Assembly: GCF_030271215.1 (NCBI RefSeq)
Contig: NZ_JASNGB010000036.1
Location: 1 to 17,721, forward strand
Reading direction: 5' to 3'
Source: Deinococcus rhizophilus
Lineage (GTDB): Bacteria > Deinococcota > Deinococci > Deinococcales > Deinococcaceae
Length of the DNA stretch: 17,721 nt
Part shown: positions 9,674-16,541 of the stretch, piece after piece
Numbering within the stretch: the stretch's first letter is position 1
Layout: each line of letters starts with the position of its first letter
Position numbers and translations under genes: made by a program
Notes under the pieces: model-generated
Seen by the model: only the letters and a program-made list of their open reading frames with translations
The model's database searches: none
Told to the model about the DNA's origin: nothing

Positions 9674-11434
9674 TTACTTGATGAAGGTCAGGGGCAGCAC
9701 GCGGCTACCGTAGTAGGCGTCCATCTGGTTGCGGGCACGCTCGCCACCGACACGGTTGTTGAACGTGACGTGGTAGTTGCTACCGACCAGGTAGATGACG
9801 GGCTGCAGCTCAGCCTCGGTCTTCATCAGCTGGGCACCGATGGCACGGCGGCGGGCCGCATCCAGCGTGGCGTCACCCTGGTAGTACAGCTTGGTCATCA
9901 GGGTTTCCTGCGAGGTCAGGCACGCCCCGTTGGTGGGGTTGTTGTAGGAGTGCAGGTTGCCGCCGCAGGGCACGGTGTTCACGCCGAAGGGCCACACGTT
10001 GCTGCCGTTAGCCAGGCCCAACAGGATCGCGTCGAAGGGACGGTTCGCGCCCTTGGAGGTGAGCTGGTTGACGAGGTTGTTGAAGTCGATGGGAGTGAAG
10101 TTGACCTTCACGCCGACCTTCTTGGCTTCGTCGGCAAAGATGCGGCCGAGCTGCTCACGGACGGTGTTGCCCGAGTTGGTGGAGAGGTTGAACTCCAGCA
10201 CCTTGCCGCTGCCGTCCACCAGGTAGCCCTGCGCGTTCTTCTTGGTGAAGCCCATCTGGCGCAGCAGGTTGGTCGCGGCCTGGAGGTTGTAGGGGTACTT
10301 GGGCGCACTCGCACCCGCCGAGATCTGCTGACGGAAGATCGGGTAGACGCTGTAGTACGTCTCGCTGCCCAGACCACCCAGGGCGAGGTCCACCATCGCC
10401 TTGCGGTTGGCGATGTGGCTCATCGCGCGGCGGAAGCGCACGTCACGGAAGAGCTTCTGCTTGAAGGGATCGCCCGCCTTGTTCCAGTTGAAGGTGATCC
10501 ACTGGCTGGTCGCCTGCGGGCTGACGTTGGGAAGCAGCACCGCCTGGAGACGGTTGGCGTCGATGGCCCGCTTGATCTGCGCGAGGTCGTCGGCGTTGCG
10601 GGGGCCGAAGCTGTCGATCTGACCGGCCAGGTACGCGGCCAGACCGGCGTTCTGGTCAGCCACAATCCGCAGCGAGTAGTTGTTGAGGTAAGGCAGCGCC
10701 TGACCACGGCTGTCCTTGTTCCACTCGCCCCAGTTGGTGTTCTTCTTGAACACGGCCCGCTCGCCCGCGCGGTAGGTGTCCAGCACCCAGGTGCCCGGCG
10801 AGACGATCTGGCTGGTGGGGGTGCCCAGCGTCCAGAGCTTCTTGACAGCCTCGGCGCCGCCCGAGCGGTACGCCGCACCGAAGATGTGATCAGGCCAGGG
10901 CGCGTAGCTCATGATGCCGTAGGCGGTGGAGCTGACCTGCGGGAAGTCGAACTGCAGGGTGTAGGTGTCGATCTTCTTGACCGTGATGGGCTTGCCCGCC
11001 AGACGGAAGGAGTCGAAGCTGTTGCTGCCGACCTTGTCATCCTTGTGGATGGTCGCCGTGGTGACCCAGTCGTCGGCGGTGATGGCCTGACCGTCGCTGA
11101 ACTTCATGCCCTGACGGATCTTGACGACGAAGCGCCGCCCCCCGTTGCTGACGGTAGGAGCCGCGTCAGCCATGTAGGGGATGAAGTCGTCGTTGCGGGG
11201 GTCCTGAATGAACAGGCCCGCGCCGTCTTCCATTGTGCCGGGAATGCTGGTGGCCTCGGCCGAGGTGAAGGGGTTGAAGGTCTTGAAGTCCGAGATGGTG
11301 AAATCACGGTACTCGCCACCGCGCTTGTTGGCGGTGTTCTGCTCACCGGTCCAGGCGGCGGGCCAGACGAAGGGAGCAGCAGAGGCGGCGGAACCGACGG
11401 TCATGGCGAGCGCAACGAAAAGGGCTTTCTTCAT
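9674..11434 (-). CDS. Peptide ABC transporter substrate-binding protein (family 5)
   Basis: This 586-residue extracytoplasmic receptor captures peptides and delivers them to the B/C permease. MKKALFVALAMTVGSAASA is a clear signal peptide with cleavage after residue 19; there is no lipobox cysteine, so it is probably soluble in the periplasm. The mature protein has SBP_bac_5 features: GGEYRDF, FTSAEA, VVKIRQGMKFSDGQAITADDWV, and LFRDVRFRRAMSHIANRKAMVD. The open frame extends 22 codons further to 11500, but AGGAGG six bases before ATG 11434 and the signal peptide fix the start. The 106-nt leader, promoter and upstream repeats are described separately. As first gene of the operon it is likely the most highly expressed. 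Peptide length preference cannot be read from the sequence. Confidence 0.94.
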   Translation of the reverse strand: MKKALFVALAMTVGSAASAAPFVWPAAWTGEQNTANKRGGEYRDFTISDFKTFNPFTSAEATSIPGTMEDGAGLFIQDPRNDDFIPYMADAAPTVSNGGRRFVVKIRQGMKFSDGQAITADDWVTTATIHKDDKVGSNSFDSFRLAGKPITVKKIDTYTLQFDFPQVSSTAYGIMSYAPWPDHIFGAAYRSGGAEAVKKLWTLGTPTSQIVSPGTWVLDTYRAGERAVFKKNTNWGEWNKDSRGQALPYLNNYSLRIVADQNAGLAAYLAGQIDSFGPRNADDLAQIKRAIDANRLQAVLLPNVSPQATSQWITFNWNKAGDPFKQKLFRDVRFRRAMSHIANRKAMVDLALGGLGSETYYSVYPIFRQQISAGASAPKYPYNLQAATNLLRQMGFTKKNAQGYLVDGSGKVLEFNLSTNSGNTVREQLGRIFADEAKKVGVKVNFTPIDFNNLVNQLTSKGANRPFDAILLGLANGSNVWPFGVNTVPCGGNLHSYNNPTNGACLTSQETLMTKLYYQGDATLDAARRRAIGAQLMKTEAELQPVIYLVGSNYHVTFNNRVGGERARNQMDAYYGSRVLPLTFIK

Positions 11435-11485
11435 GTGGTGCCTCCTGAAAGGGAGCTGCATCTGGAAATCTGGGTACGTGAACAC

Positions 11486-11506
11486 CATCTGGCGGTACAC
11501 CAGATG
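11486..11506 (-). promoter_or_regulatory. Leader hairpin of the binding-protein mRNA
   Basis: CATCTGG (11486-11492) and CCAGATG (11500-11506) form a 7-bp stem with a 7-nt loop about 52 bases upstream of the start codon. A third CATCTGG occurs at 11459-11465, so an alternative pairing with 11500-11506 is possible. That competition could make it a switch. Confidence 0.5.
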
Positions 11507-11547
11507 AGCCGTTCGACCTAGGCCATTTGAGGGATTCCAGCGCGGTC

Positions 11548-11577
11548 ACTCTAGCGACAAGGTTTGCTCAAGGTCAA
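11548..11577 (-). promoter_or_regulatory. Promoter of the peptide-transport operon
   Basis: Minus-strand TTGACC (plus 11572-11577) and TAGAGT (plus 11548-11553) are separated by 18 bases, a good sigma-70-type match. Expected start of transcription is near 11541, giving a leader of about 106 nt. Confidence 0.65.
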
Positions 11578-11602
11578 GCCCCTGCCATACAACGATGAAT
11601 GT

Positions 11603-11624
11603 CTAATCACAGCCTATTCACAGC
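11603..11624. repeat. 11-bp tandem repeat upstream of the promoter
   Basis: On the minus strand GCTGTGAATAG is followed directly by GCTGTGATTAG (10 of 11 identical). The period is about one helical turn and the repeats end about 25 bases upstream of the -35 box, a typical place for an activator. The binding factor is unknown. Confidence 0.6.
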
Positions 11625-11626
11625 AC

Positions 11627-11703
11627 CGTCAGCCAGTGTCATCCTGTGAACTTTTCGCCCTGGTGGGGAGATTCCTGCCTGGCACAGGAAAAGCGGGCTG
11701 ACG
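11627..11703. repeat. Nested inverted repeat upstream of the peptide-transport promoter
   Basis: CGTCAGCC (11627-11634) pairs with GGCTGACG (11696-11703), and inside it CCTGTG (11643-11648) pairs with CACAGG (11683-11688), with 8- and 7-base spacers. It could fold as a two-tier RNA or be a paired protein-binding site. No T tract follows. Confidence 0.5.
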
Positions 11704-11736
11704 CGGATGGGTTGCCGGCTCGCCCGGATTGAATAG

Positions 11737-11764
11737 CAAAAGCCGCCTATTCACTCAGGCGGCT
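11737..11764 (-). terminator. Intrinsic terminator of secG
   Basis: AGCCGCCT (plus 11741-11748) and AGGCGGCT (11757-11764) form a perfect 8-bp stem with an 8-nt loop. On the minus strand TTTGCTATTC follows. It begins 20 bases past the secG stop codon. Confidence 0.75.
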
Positions 11765-11784
11765 CATAAAAAATCAGGAGGCGA

Positions 11785-12009
11785 TCAGCGGGAAACGACG
11801 TTGATCAGCAGCGCGAGCAGCATGAAGAGGCCACCCAGGACACTTGTCACCCGGATCAGCCCCCCCTCGACGCCGCGCCCGCCCAGCAGCGAGCCACCCG
11901 ACGCCATGCTGGCCGAGAGCCCGGCCTGCTTGGGCACCTGAAGCAGGATAAAAAAGACCAGCCCCACGCAAACGAGGGCGAACAGGATGATGAACAGGGT
12001 CAGGATCAT
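11785..12009 (-). CDS. secG: Preprotein translocase subunit SecG
   Basis: This 74-residue protein is the auxiliary subunit of the SecYEG channel in the inner membrane. It has two helices (about 3-24 and 52-72) joined by a glycine-rich loop (SMASGGSLLGGRGVEGG), the family architecture. LQVPKQAGLSASM matches the SecG consensus around the end of helix 1. The open frame extends 23 codons upstream to 12078, but GAGG seven bases before ATG 12009 and the immediate start of helix 1 support the shorter form. tRNA-Leu lies 98 bases upstream on the same strand, so both may share a transcript. The secG terminator follows. Confidence 0.92.
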   Translation of the reverse strand: MILTLFIILFALVCVGLVFFILLQVPKQAGLSASMASGGSLLGGRGVEGGLIRVTSVLGGLFMLLALLINVVSR

Positions 12010-12107
12010 GGATGGACCTCGGGAAAAGCGGCTGAAAGCGGCTGTCAGAGCAGCAAGGAACACAGGGCAGCAAGGCACAGTGGTGCCGAGAGCAGTGGTG
12101 CTGGGGG

Positions 12108-12190
12108 TGGTGCCGATGAGGGGACTCGAACCCCTACGGTCTCCCGTCCGATTTTGAGTCGGGTGCGTCTACCAATTCCGCCACATCGGC
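12108..12190 (-). tRNA. tRNA-Leu, anticodon CAA, CCA encoded
   Basis: A type II tRNA: acceptor GCCGATG pairs with CATCGGC, the D arm contains GGCGGAATTGGTAGACGC, the anticodon loop is CTCAAAA with CAA at 34-36, and a long variable arm (ACGGGAGACCGT) is present. The T arm is AGGGG/CCCCT with loop TTCGAGT. Discriminator A and CCA are encoded (12108-12110). The anticodon stem shows only four clear pairs, the fifth being C-A. The 3' nine bases (TCGGCACCA) recur at 12081-12089. Confidence 0.95.
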
Positions 12191-12226
12191 CCGGACATCT
12201 GAACGGCGCCCCTGGGAAGGTGGGCC

Positions 12227-12271
12227 AGCCGGGATGCTAGCGCGTGGCAGCGCCGGGGCGCAATCCCAGCC
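12227..12271 (-). terminator. Candidate purD terminator structure
   Basis: On the minus strand GGCTGGGAT pairs with ATCCCGGCT (9 bp, two wobbles), enclosing a small GCGCC/GGCGC hairpin. It starts 7 bases past the purD stop codon. There is no T tract. Confidence 0.25.
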
Positions 12272-12277
12272 GCCCGG

Positions 12278-13540
12278 TCACCGCCGCAGGCCCAGCCCCA
12301 GCCTAGAGCCCAGCCCCAGCCTAGAGCCCAAATCGCGCCGAAGCTGGGCGCCCGGAAACTCCACCCGGTCCGCCAGCGCGTAGGCGTGGCCCAGCGCGGC
12401 CTCCAGCGTCGGCGCGGTGGCCGTGACTGCCAGCACGCGCCCGCCCGCACTGACCAGCTGGCCCCCCTGCAGGGCCGTGCCCGCGTGGTAGATCACCTCG
12501 CCGGGGCCGGGGCCAGGCAGCCCCAGCGGAATGTCGCGCTGGGGGTCAGCCGGGTAGCCGGGAGCCGCCAGAATGACGACCGCGCTCGCCCCGTCCCGGA
12601 AGTGCACCTGACCCGGGTCCAGCTGCCCCCGCGCCGCCTCCAGCGCGTGCCCGGCGAGGTCGGAGGCGAGCAGGGGCAGCACCGCCTCGGCCTCGGGGTC
12701 GCCGAACCGGGCATTGAACTCGACCACGCGCGGACCCTGCGGCGTGAGCATCAGCCCGGCATACAGCACCCCGCAAAAGCGCAGGCCCTCGGCCCGCAGG
12801 CCCGCCAGCGTCCGCTCCACGATCTCGCGGCGGATGAAGGCGAGGTCGCCCTCCCCCAGCGGAAAGGGGCAGATCACGCCCATGCCGCCGGTCATGGGGC
12901 CGGTGTCGCCTTCACCGATGGTCTTGTGGTCCTGACTGGGCGGGGTCAGGGCATAGCGTTCGCCGTCGGTGAGGGCCAGAATGCTGACCTCCTGCCCGGT
13001 CATGAACGCTTCGACCACCGCCTGCGCGTCCGGCTGGGCGAAAATGTCGCGCAGGGCCGCCTCTGCCCCGTCGCGCGTCCGGGCCACCGTGACCCCCTTG
13101 CCCGCCCGCAGGCCCGCGTCCTTGACGACCAGCGGGAGAGGCTGGGCCCGCGCGTAGGCCAGGGCCGCCCCCAGTTCGGAAAAGGCGCGGTAGGCGGCGG
13201 TGGGGATGCCGTGGCGCTCCATGAACGCCTTGCTCCATGCCTTGTCGGTTTCCAGTCGGGCGGCGGCCCGCGTGGGGCCGAAGGCAGGAACGCCCCGCGC
13301 CTGACAGGCGTCCACCAGCCCGGCGCCGAGATACGCCTCCGGCCCCACGATCACCACGTCTGCCCCCTCCCGGACGGCGAGGTCGGCCAGCGCGCCGGGG
13401 TCCTGCGGGCTGGCGATCACCCGCGCCTGGGCGGCGATACCGGGATTGCCGGGGGTGCACAGCACCTCGTGGCCGAACCGGGCGCAGGCGTCCACGACGG
13501 CGTGCTCGCGGCCTCCCCCACCCACGACAAGGACGCGCAT
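12278..13540 (-). CDS. purD: Phosphoribosylamine-glycine ligase (GAR synthetase)
   Basis: This 420-residue ATP-grasp enzyme joins glycine to phosphoribosylamine in the second step of purine synthesis. The N-terminal domain opens with [15 protein letters not shown] and has [10 protein letters not shown]. The ATP-grasp core has [35 protein letters not shown] and [20 protein letters not shown], all family signatures; KDAG replaces the commoner KADG. The C-terminal domain holds [16 protein letters not shown] 13540 shares its A with the upstream stop codon (TGATG) and GAGGAGG is just upstream, so translation is coupled to the MBL gene. The protein ends in an added [16 protein letters not shown] tail produced by an in-frame 18-bp tandem repeat (12291-12326). 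Confidence 0.95.
   Translation of the reverse strand: MRVLVVGGGGREHAVVDACARFGHEVLCTPGNPGIAAQARVIASPQDPGALADLAVREGADVVIVGPEAYLGAGLVDACQARGVPAFGPTRAAARLETDKAWSKAFMERHGIPTAAYRAFSELGAALAYARAQPLPLVVKDAGLRAGKGVTVARTRDGAEAALRDIFAQPDAQAVVEAFMTGQEVSILALTDGERYALTPPSQDHKTIGEGDTGPMTGGMGVICPFPLGEGDLAFIRREIVERTLAGLRAEGLRFCGVLYAGLMLTPQGPRVVEFNARFGDPEAEAVLPLLASDLAGHALEAARGQLDPGQVHFRDGASAVVILAAPGYPADPQRDIPLGLPGPGPGEVIYHAGTALQGGQLVSAGGRVLAVTATAPTLEAALGHAYALADRVEFPGAQLRRDLGSRLGLGSRLGLGLRR
12291..12326. repeat. Perfect 18-bp tandem repeat at the end of purD
   Basis: CCCAGCCCCAGCCTAGAG occurs twice head to tail and a partial third unit (CCCA) follows. Because 18 is divisible by three it adds six residues per copy (GSRLGL) without shifting the frame. 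Confidence 0.9.
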
Positions 13541-14496
13541 CACCCCTCCTCGCCCCGGGTGCCCTCACTCCCGCCCCGGGCAGCGGCCCGGCCCCAGTAC
13601 CGGGCGAGGCCCTGCACGCTCATCCAGGGAGGGCAGGCGAAGCCGAAGCGCTCAGGCAGGCCGGGCGCCTGGGCTTCGAGGTCCGCGAAGAGGTGCTCGG
13701 TGAAGCGTTCGGTGATCTCCTCCAGGCCCTGTCCGGCGCCCAGCCCCTCCCCCACCAGGGCGGCGTCGCGTTCCAGGGTGTCCAGCAGCCCGTCCCAGTG
13801 GGCCGCCTCCTGCGGGTAGCTGCCGAAGTGCGCCAGCGACAGGGTGCGGGCGTCACGGGCGCGCAGCACCTCCACGCTGCGCCGCCACGCCGGGAGGTCG
13901 ATGTCGGGCGGCGGGGTGGGGGCGCGGGGCGTCTGGCGGGCGTCCAGGCGGATGCCCCCCACGTCGCCCACGAAGAGGTCGTCCCCGAGGTGGTAGGCGA
14001 GGTGGTGGACCGCGTGGCCGGGGGTGGCGAGGGCCTGACCCTCCAGCTGGCCGAGGCGCAGGCCCTCGCCGCCGGAGAGAACGGTCAGGCGGTCAGGCTC
14101 GATGGGCCGCATCTCGCCCCACAGCCGCTCCATCTGGTCGCCGTAGATCTGGGCGGCGCTCGCCAGCAGGCGCGAGGGCCGCGAGAGGTGGGCCGCGCCC
14201 CGCTCGTGGACATAGGTGCGGGCGCGGGGAACGCGCTCCAGCAGCGTGCCCGCCGCCCCCGCGTGGTCGAGGTGGATGTGGGTCAGCAGGACGTGGCGCA
14301 CGTCGGCGAGCGAGGCACCGTGCCCCGCCAGCCCCGCCTCCAGCGCCCCCAGGGTGCTGCCCGGTCCCACGTCCACCAGCGCCAGCCCGTCCCCGGTGTC
14401 GAGGGCGTAGGAGGCGATCACGCCCGCCTGCTCCTGAAACTGCAGGTCGATGACCCAGGCACCGGAGGCAACGAGGCCCGTGGTGGGGGCGCTCAT
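13540..14496 (-). CDS. Metallo-beta-lactamase-fold hydrolase
   Basis: This 318-residue cytoplasmic hydrolase (no signal peptide) has all metal ligands of the MBL fold: THIHLDHAG gives His73, His75, Asp77 and His78, TPGHAVHH gives His161, GD gives Asp178, and LAHFG gives His223. Both metal sites should therefore be formed. The first strand region and AHFG ending resemble glyoxalase II-like and related thioester or ester hydrolases; the substrate is unknown. A helical C-terminal extension (about 235-318) follows the core. The open frame continues to 14658, but that part overlaps another gene; ATG 14496 overlaps the upstream stop codon by four bases (ATGA). It is the middle gene of a tight operon ending in purD, which does not prove a purine role. 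Confidence 0.88.
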   Translation of the reverse strand: MSAPTTGLVASGAWVIDLQFQEQAGVIASYALDTGDGLALVDVGPGSTLGALEAGLAGHGASLADVRHVLLTHIHLDHAGAAGTLLERVPRARTYVHERGAAHLSRPSRLLASAAQIYGDQMERLWGEMRPIEPDRLTVLSGGEGLRLGQLEGQALATPGHAVHHLAYHLGDDLFVGDVGGIRLDARQTPRAPTPPPDIDLPAWRRSVEVLRARDARTLSLAHFGSYPQEAAHWDGLLDTLERDAALVGEGLGAGQGLEEITERFTEHLFADLEAQAPGLPERFGFACPPWMSVQGLARYWGRAAARGGSEGTRGEEG

Positions 14497-14666
14497 GCCT
14501 GCCCCGTCAGCCGGGCACCGGCCAGCACCGCTGCCGCGAGGTACTGCACGGCGGCGAAGGTCCGCACCGTCCGCACGTTCGCCGCCACCTTCAGCGGGCC
14601 GTAGGAGAGCGCCAGGATCAGGGACGCGCTGAGCACGATAAAAGCCACCACCAGCCACAGAGCCAT
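14493..14666 (-). CDS. Small two-helix membrane protein (57 aa)
   Basis: The minus strand encodes MALWLVVAFIVLSASLILAL, then SYGPLKVAANVRTVRTFAAV, then [17 protein letters not shown]. Two hydrophobic helices (about 2-21 and 36-51) flank a positively charged loop (Lys26, Arg32, Arg35). I do not recognise a family. Coding is supported by overlap of its TGA with the MBL start (ATGA) and by TACACT (14673-14678) six bases upstream of the ATG, the same leaderless arrangement as the amidase gene. It is the first gene of the operon with the MBL hydrolase and purD. It could be a membrane anchor or a translation-coupling leader for the hydrolase; both are guesses. Confidence 0.72.
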   Translation of the reverse strand: MALWLVVAFIVLSASLILALSYGPLKVAANVRTVRTFAAVQYLAAAVLAGARLTGQA

Positions 14667-14672
14667 GCGGCG

Positions 14673-14678
14673 AGTGTA
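14673..14678 (-). promoter_or_regulatory. Leaderless-type -10 box for the 57-aa protein/MBL/purD operon
   Basis: Minus-strand TACACT is followed by six bases and ATG. The hexamer and spacing are identical to those at the amidase start. No -35 box is evident in the GC-rich sequence upstream. Confidence 0.6.
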
Positions 14679-14721
14679 ATACGGCCAGCCCCGCCCGCCC
14701 CCACCCCGCGCCGTCAGGATT

Positions 14722-14749
14722 TTGACAGGCCCGCTTCTTTAGCTTGCCT
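14722..14749 (+). promoter_or_regulatory. Candidate promoter of the amino-acid-binding protein gene
   Basis: A perfect TTGACA (14722-14727) is followed after 16 bases by TTGCCT (14744-14749), a weak -10. The leader would be roughly 110 nt. Confidence 0.45.
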
Positions 14750-14867
14750 TCACGCCACTCCCGGGAGCCGCAGGTTCTAGCTGCTGGGCCCGTGCCCTCC
14801 TCCGCTTCCCTCCAGAGCCCCCACGGGCCGCCCTCTCCCCGGCGGCCCCTGCGAAAGGACGTGCCCC

Positions 14868-15647
14868 ATGTTTCCCACCCGACGGTTTCTCCTCTCCACC
14901 CTCGCCCTCGCGGCGGGCCTGAGCAGCCTGAACGCGGCCGAGGCCCGCACCCTCGCGCAGATCAAGCAGAGCGGCGTGCTGCGCGTGGCGACCCCCGGCG
15001 ACCTGCCGCCCTTCACGGTGGCCGACGGCACCCGCTTCACCGGCTACGAGGTCGAGCTGCTGCAGGCGGTCGCGGCCTCGCTGGGCCTGAAGGTCGAGCT
15101 GCAAAAGGTCGCCGCCGACGGGCTGATCAAGGCCCTGCAAGACGACCGCGCCGACGTGGCCGTGGGGGCGCTGGGCGTGACGAGCACCCGCGAGAACAGG
15201 GTGGACTTCACCACGCCCACCGCCTGCGCGGGCGTGTCGGTGGCGTCGCTGAACCCGGCCCTGCAAAAGCACACCGACCTCGCGGGCCGGAGCATCGGTG
15301 TCGGCGCCGGGTCGATCATGCATTCCTACGTGCAGAAACTCCCCTTCGAGAAGCAGGTCAAGGTGTACAAGTCCACCGGGGACGTGCTGTTCGCGGTCCT
15401 GACCAAAGCGGTGGACGCGACCTTCGCCTACACGGTGATGGAACCCGCCATCAAGCGCAACTACTCCAAGGTCAAGGTCTACTTCGGGCCAGAACTGTGG
15501 AGCGTGCCTATCGGCTTCATGGTGCGCGAGGACAACGACTCGACCCGCCTCGCGCTGAACGCGGCGATTCAGACGTATTTCGCCACCAACAGCTACGCCT
15601 TCCTGTCGTCTAAGCACTTCGGCAAGGACGTGCGCTGCAAGAGCTGA
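14868..15647 (+). CDS. Amino-acid ABC transporter substrate-binding protein (family 3), orphan
   Basis: This 259-residue periplasmic receptor has a signal peptide MFPTRRFLLSTLALAAGLSS extending to about residue 26 (AEA), with twin Arg at 5-6 in a short n-region and no lipobox cysteine. The mature part has the SBP_bac_3 layout: GVLRVATPGDLPPFTV, FTGYEVELLQAVAASLGL, LIKALQDDRADVAVGALGVT, and TSTRENRVDF with Arg108, the usual carboxylate-binding arginine of polar amino-acid receptors. AAGGA eight bases upstream supports ATG 14868. No permease or ATPase of the matching type lies in the window, so it must rely on components elsewhere. The neighbouring genes on both sides face the opposite strand. 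Confidence 0.9.
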   Translation: MFPTRRFLLSTLALAAGLSSLNAAEARTLAQIKQSGVLRVATPGDLPPFTVADGTRFTGYEVELLQAVAASLGLKVELQKVAADGLIKALQDDRADVAVGALGVTSTRENRVDFTTPTACAGVSVASLNPALQKHTDLAGRSIGVGAGSIMHSYVQKLPFEKQVKVYKSTGDVLFAVLTKAVDATFAYTVMEPAIKRNYSKVKVYFGPELWSVPIGFMVREDNDSTRLALNAAIQTYFATNSYAFLSSKHFGKDVRCKS

Positions 15648-15659
15648 GCGCGGTGTATG

Positions 15660-15697
15660 GAGGGGGGGCCGGGGCCTATCGCCTCTGGCCCCCCCTC
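15660..15697. terminator. Bidirectional terminator between convergent genes
   Basis: GAGGGGGGGCC (15660-15670) and GGCCCCCCCTC (15687-15697) form a perfect 11-bp stem with a 16-nt loop. It lies 12 bases past the binding-protein stop codon and downstream of the RNHCP gene on the other strand, so it can serve both. CCCTTGC rather than a long T tract follows on the plus strand. Confidence 0.7.
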
Positions 15698-15709
15698 CCC
15701 TTGCAGGTC

Positions 15710-15769
15710 TTTACTGCCGCGCCCGGCAGCTCTTGCCCGGCAGCTCTTTACTCCCGCGCCCGGCGGCTC
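15710..15769. repeat. Imperfect 23-bp direct repeat duplicating the 3' end of the RNHCP gene
   Basis: The sequence 15710-15732 and 15747-15769 match at 21 of 23 positions. The right copy contains the last codons and TAA stop of the RNHCP gene; the left copy lies downstream and is untranslated. GCCCGGCAGCTC also recurs between them. Confidence 0.75.
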
Positions 15770-16086
15770 AGGGCCACGAGGACGTCCCAGGAGTCCGGCT
15801 GGCCCGGGTCGTCGAGGGCGGCCTTGTTGCGGCCCTGGTAGCCGCACTTGCGGCAGCGGTGCAGGATCACCCAGCCCTTCTTGCCGGTCTGCTCGACGCC
15901 CACGGGTTCCATCACACCGTGGCAGTCGCTGGCGCGGTCGCCGGGCAGGAGGTCCACGTGCAGCGAATGCAGGCATTCGGGGCAGTGGTTGCGGACCGAG
16001 CCGTTTCCCAGGGGCCGCACCTCGGCCCCGCAGTGGGCGCAGGTGAAGGCGTTGTTGGTGCCCTGCACCGTGAAGCGGCGGCTCAT
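15748..16086 (-). CDS. RNHCP-domain zinc-ribbon protein
   Basis: This 112-residue protein belongs to the RNHCP family, named for the motif seen here at residues 33-36 and around (VRNHCPECL). FTCAHCGAEV opens the domain, MEPVGVE and GWVILHRCRKCGYQGRN close it, and the CPECLHSLHVD and PGDRASDC segments match the family. Cysteine pairs C16-x2-C19, C35-x2-C38 and C78-x2-C81 suggest two metal-binding ribbons; a single Cys55 is extra. The biochemical function of the family is not established. The open frame extends upstream to 16314 but there it overlaps the membrane protein gene; ATG 16086 overlaps that gene's stop by four bases (ATGA). Terminated with the convergent gene at 15660-15697. Confidence 0.88.
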   Translation of the reverse strand: MSRRFTVQGTNNAFTCAHCGAEVRPLGNGSVRNHCPECLHSLHVDLLPGDRASDCHGVMEPVGVEQTGKKGWVILHRCRKCGYQGRNKAALDDPGQPDSWDVLVALSRRARE

Positions 16087-16514
16087 GCCCGGCCCCCCGC
16101 CCGCCAGCGCGTGTCCAGAAAGGCGCGGATGCCCGGCACCGAGACCAGGCACAGCCCCAGCACCATGAACCCCAGCCCCGCCAGGCTGATGATCCAGCCC
16201 TGCCAGTTGCTCACGCCCGCCAGCATCCCCACGATGAACACCAGCAGCCCGGAAAAGATGCTGAAGCCCACCGTCAGCCGCCACGCCCACACGCTGCCGC
16301 GCCACACCTGCCACAGCAGCGCGGCAGTGGCGAGGGCGTAGGCCACGTTGCGGAAGAGGTGGTCGGTCTCGCCCTGCACCAGCCGCCCCAGAAAGGGGGT
16401 GGTCGCCAGCATGAACAGGCCCGCCAGCACCGCCAGCGTGGCCGTGCGGCCCGCAGCGAGGGCCGGGTCAGAGGGGGCAGAGGGGGGCCTGGGGGGAAGC
16501 GTCACGCCCCGCAT
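16083..16514 (-). CDS. Four-helix integral membrane protein
   Basis: This 143-residue protein has four predicted helices (about 24-44, 55-72, 78-100 and 107-127), a proline-rich cytoplasmic N-terminus and a basic C-terminus (RAFLDTRWRAGGRA). I do not recognise a family. It is co-transcribed and translationally coupled with the RNHCP gene downstream. The start is uncertain: ATG 16514 and an in-frame GTG at 16505 are both possible, and neither has a strong ribosome site or a leaderless -10 box. Confidence 0.75.
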   Translation of the reverse strand: MRGVTLPPRPPSAPSDPALAAGRTATLAVLAGLFMLATTPFLGRLVQGETDHLFRNVAYALATAALLWQVWRGSVWAWRLTVGFSIFSGLLVFIVGMLAGVSNWQGWIISLAGLGFMVLGLCLVSVPGIRAFLDTRWRAGGRA

Positions 16515-16541
16515 TCCAGCACAGGCGGGGCGTGGGGACGG

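Larger units (their letters stand above)
11435..11784 (-). promoter_or_regulatory. Regulatory region of the peptide-transport operon
   Basis: This 350-bp gene-free interval separates secG from the binding-protein gene. In minus-strand order it holds the secG terminator (11737-11764), a nested inverted repeat (11627-11703), an 11-bp tandem repeat (11603-11624), a promoter (11548-11577), a leader hairpin (11486-11506) and the AGGAGG ribosome site. No open frame resembles a protein. Confidence 0.6.

Noticed and set aside
11435..11500. Extra 22 residues at the N-terminus of the peptide-binding protein
   Set aside because: They would precede a complete signal peptide, and AGGAGG is correctly placed for ATG 11434. 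The segment contains the leader hairpin instead.
8867..11521. Very long plus-strand open frame (884 codons)
   Set aside because: It is antisense to the binding-protein and permease B genes, has His/Val/Arg-rich low-information content, and no recognisable domain. GC-rich third positions of the real genes leave the opposite strand open.
11603..11624. CRP-like TGTGA site
   Set aside because: The two TGTGA elements are direct repeats, not the inverted TGTGA-N6-TCACA arrangement, so a CRP assignment is not supported.
12291..12326. Possible CRISPR-like repeat
   Set aside because: Two directly abutting 18-bp copies within a coding frame have no spacers; it is a simple tandem repeat. No CRISPR array is seen anywhere in the window.
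13237..14604. Plus-strand open frame of 455 codons
   Set aside because: Antisense to purD and the MBL gene; Arg/Pro/Gly-rich without domains.
15653..16341. Plus-strand open frames opposite the RNHCP and membrane protein genes
   Set aside because: The minus strand carries the RNHCP motif and paired cysteines; the plus frames are low-complexity.
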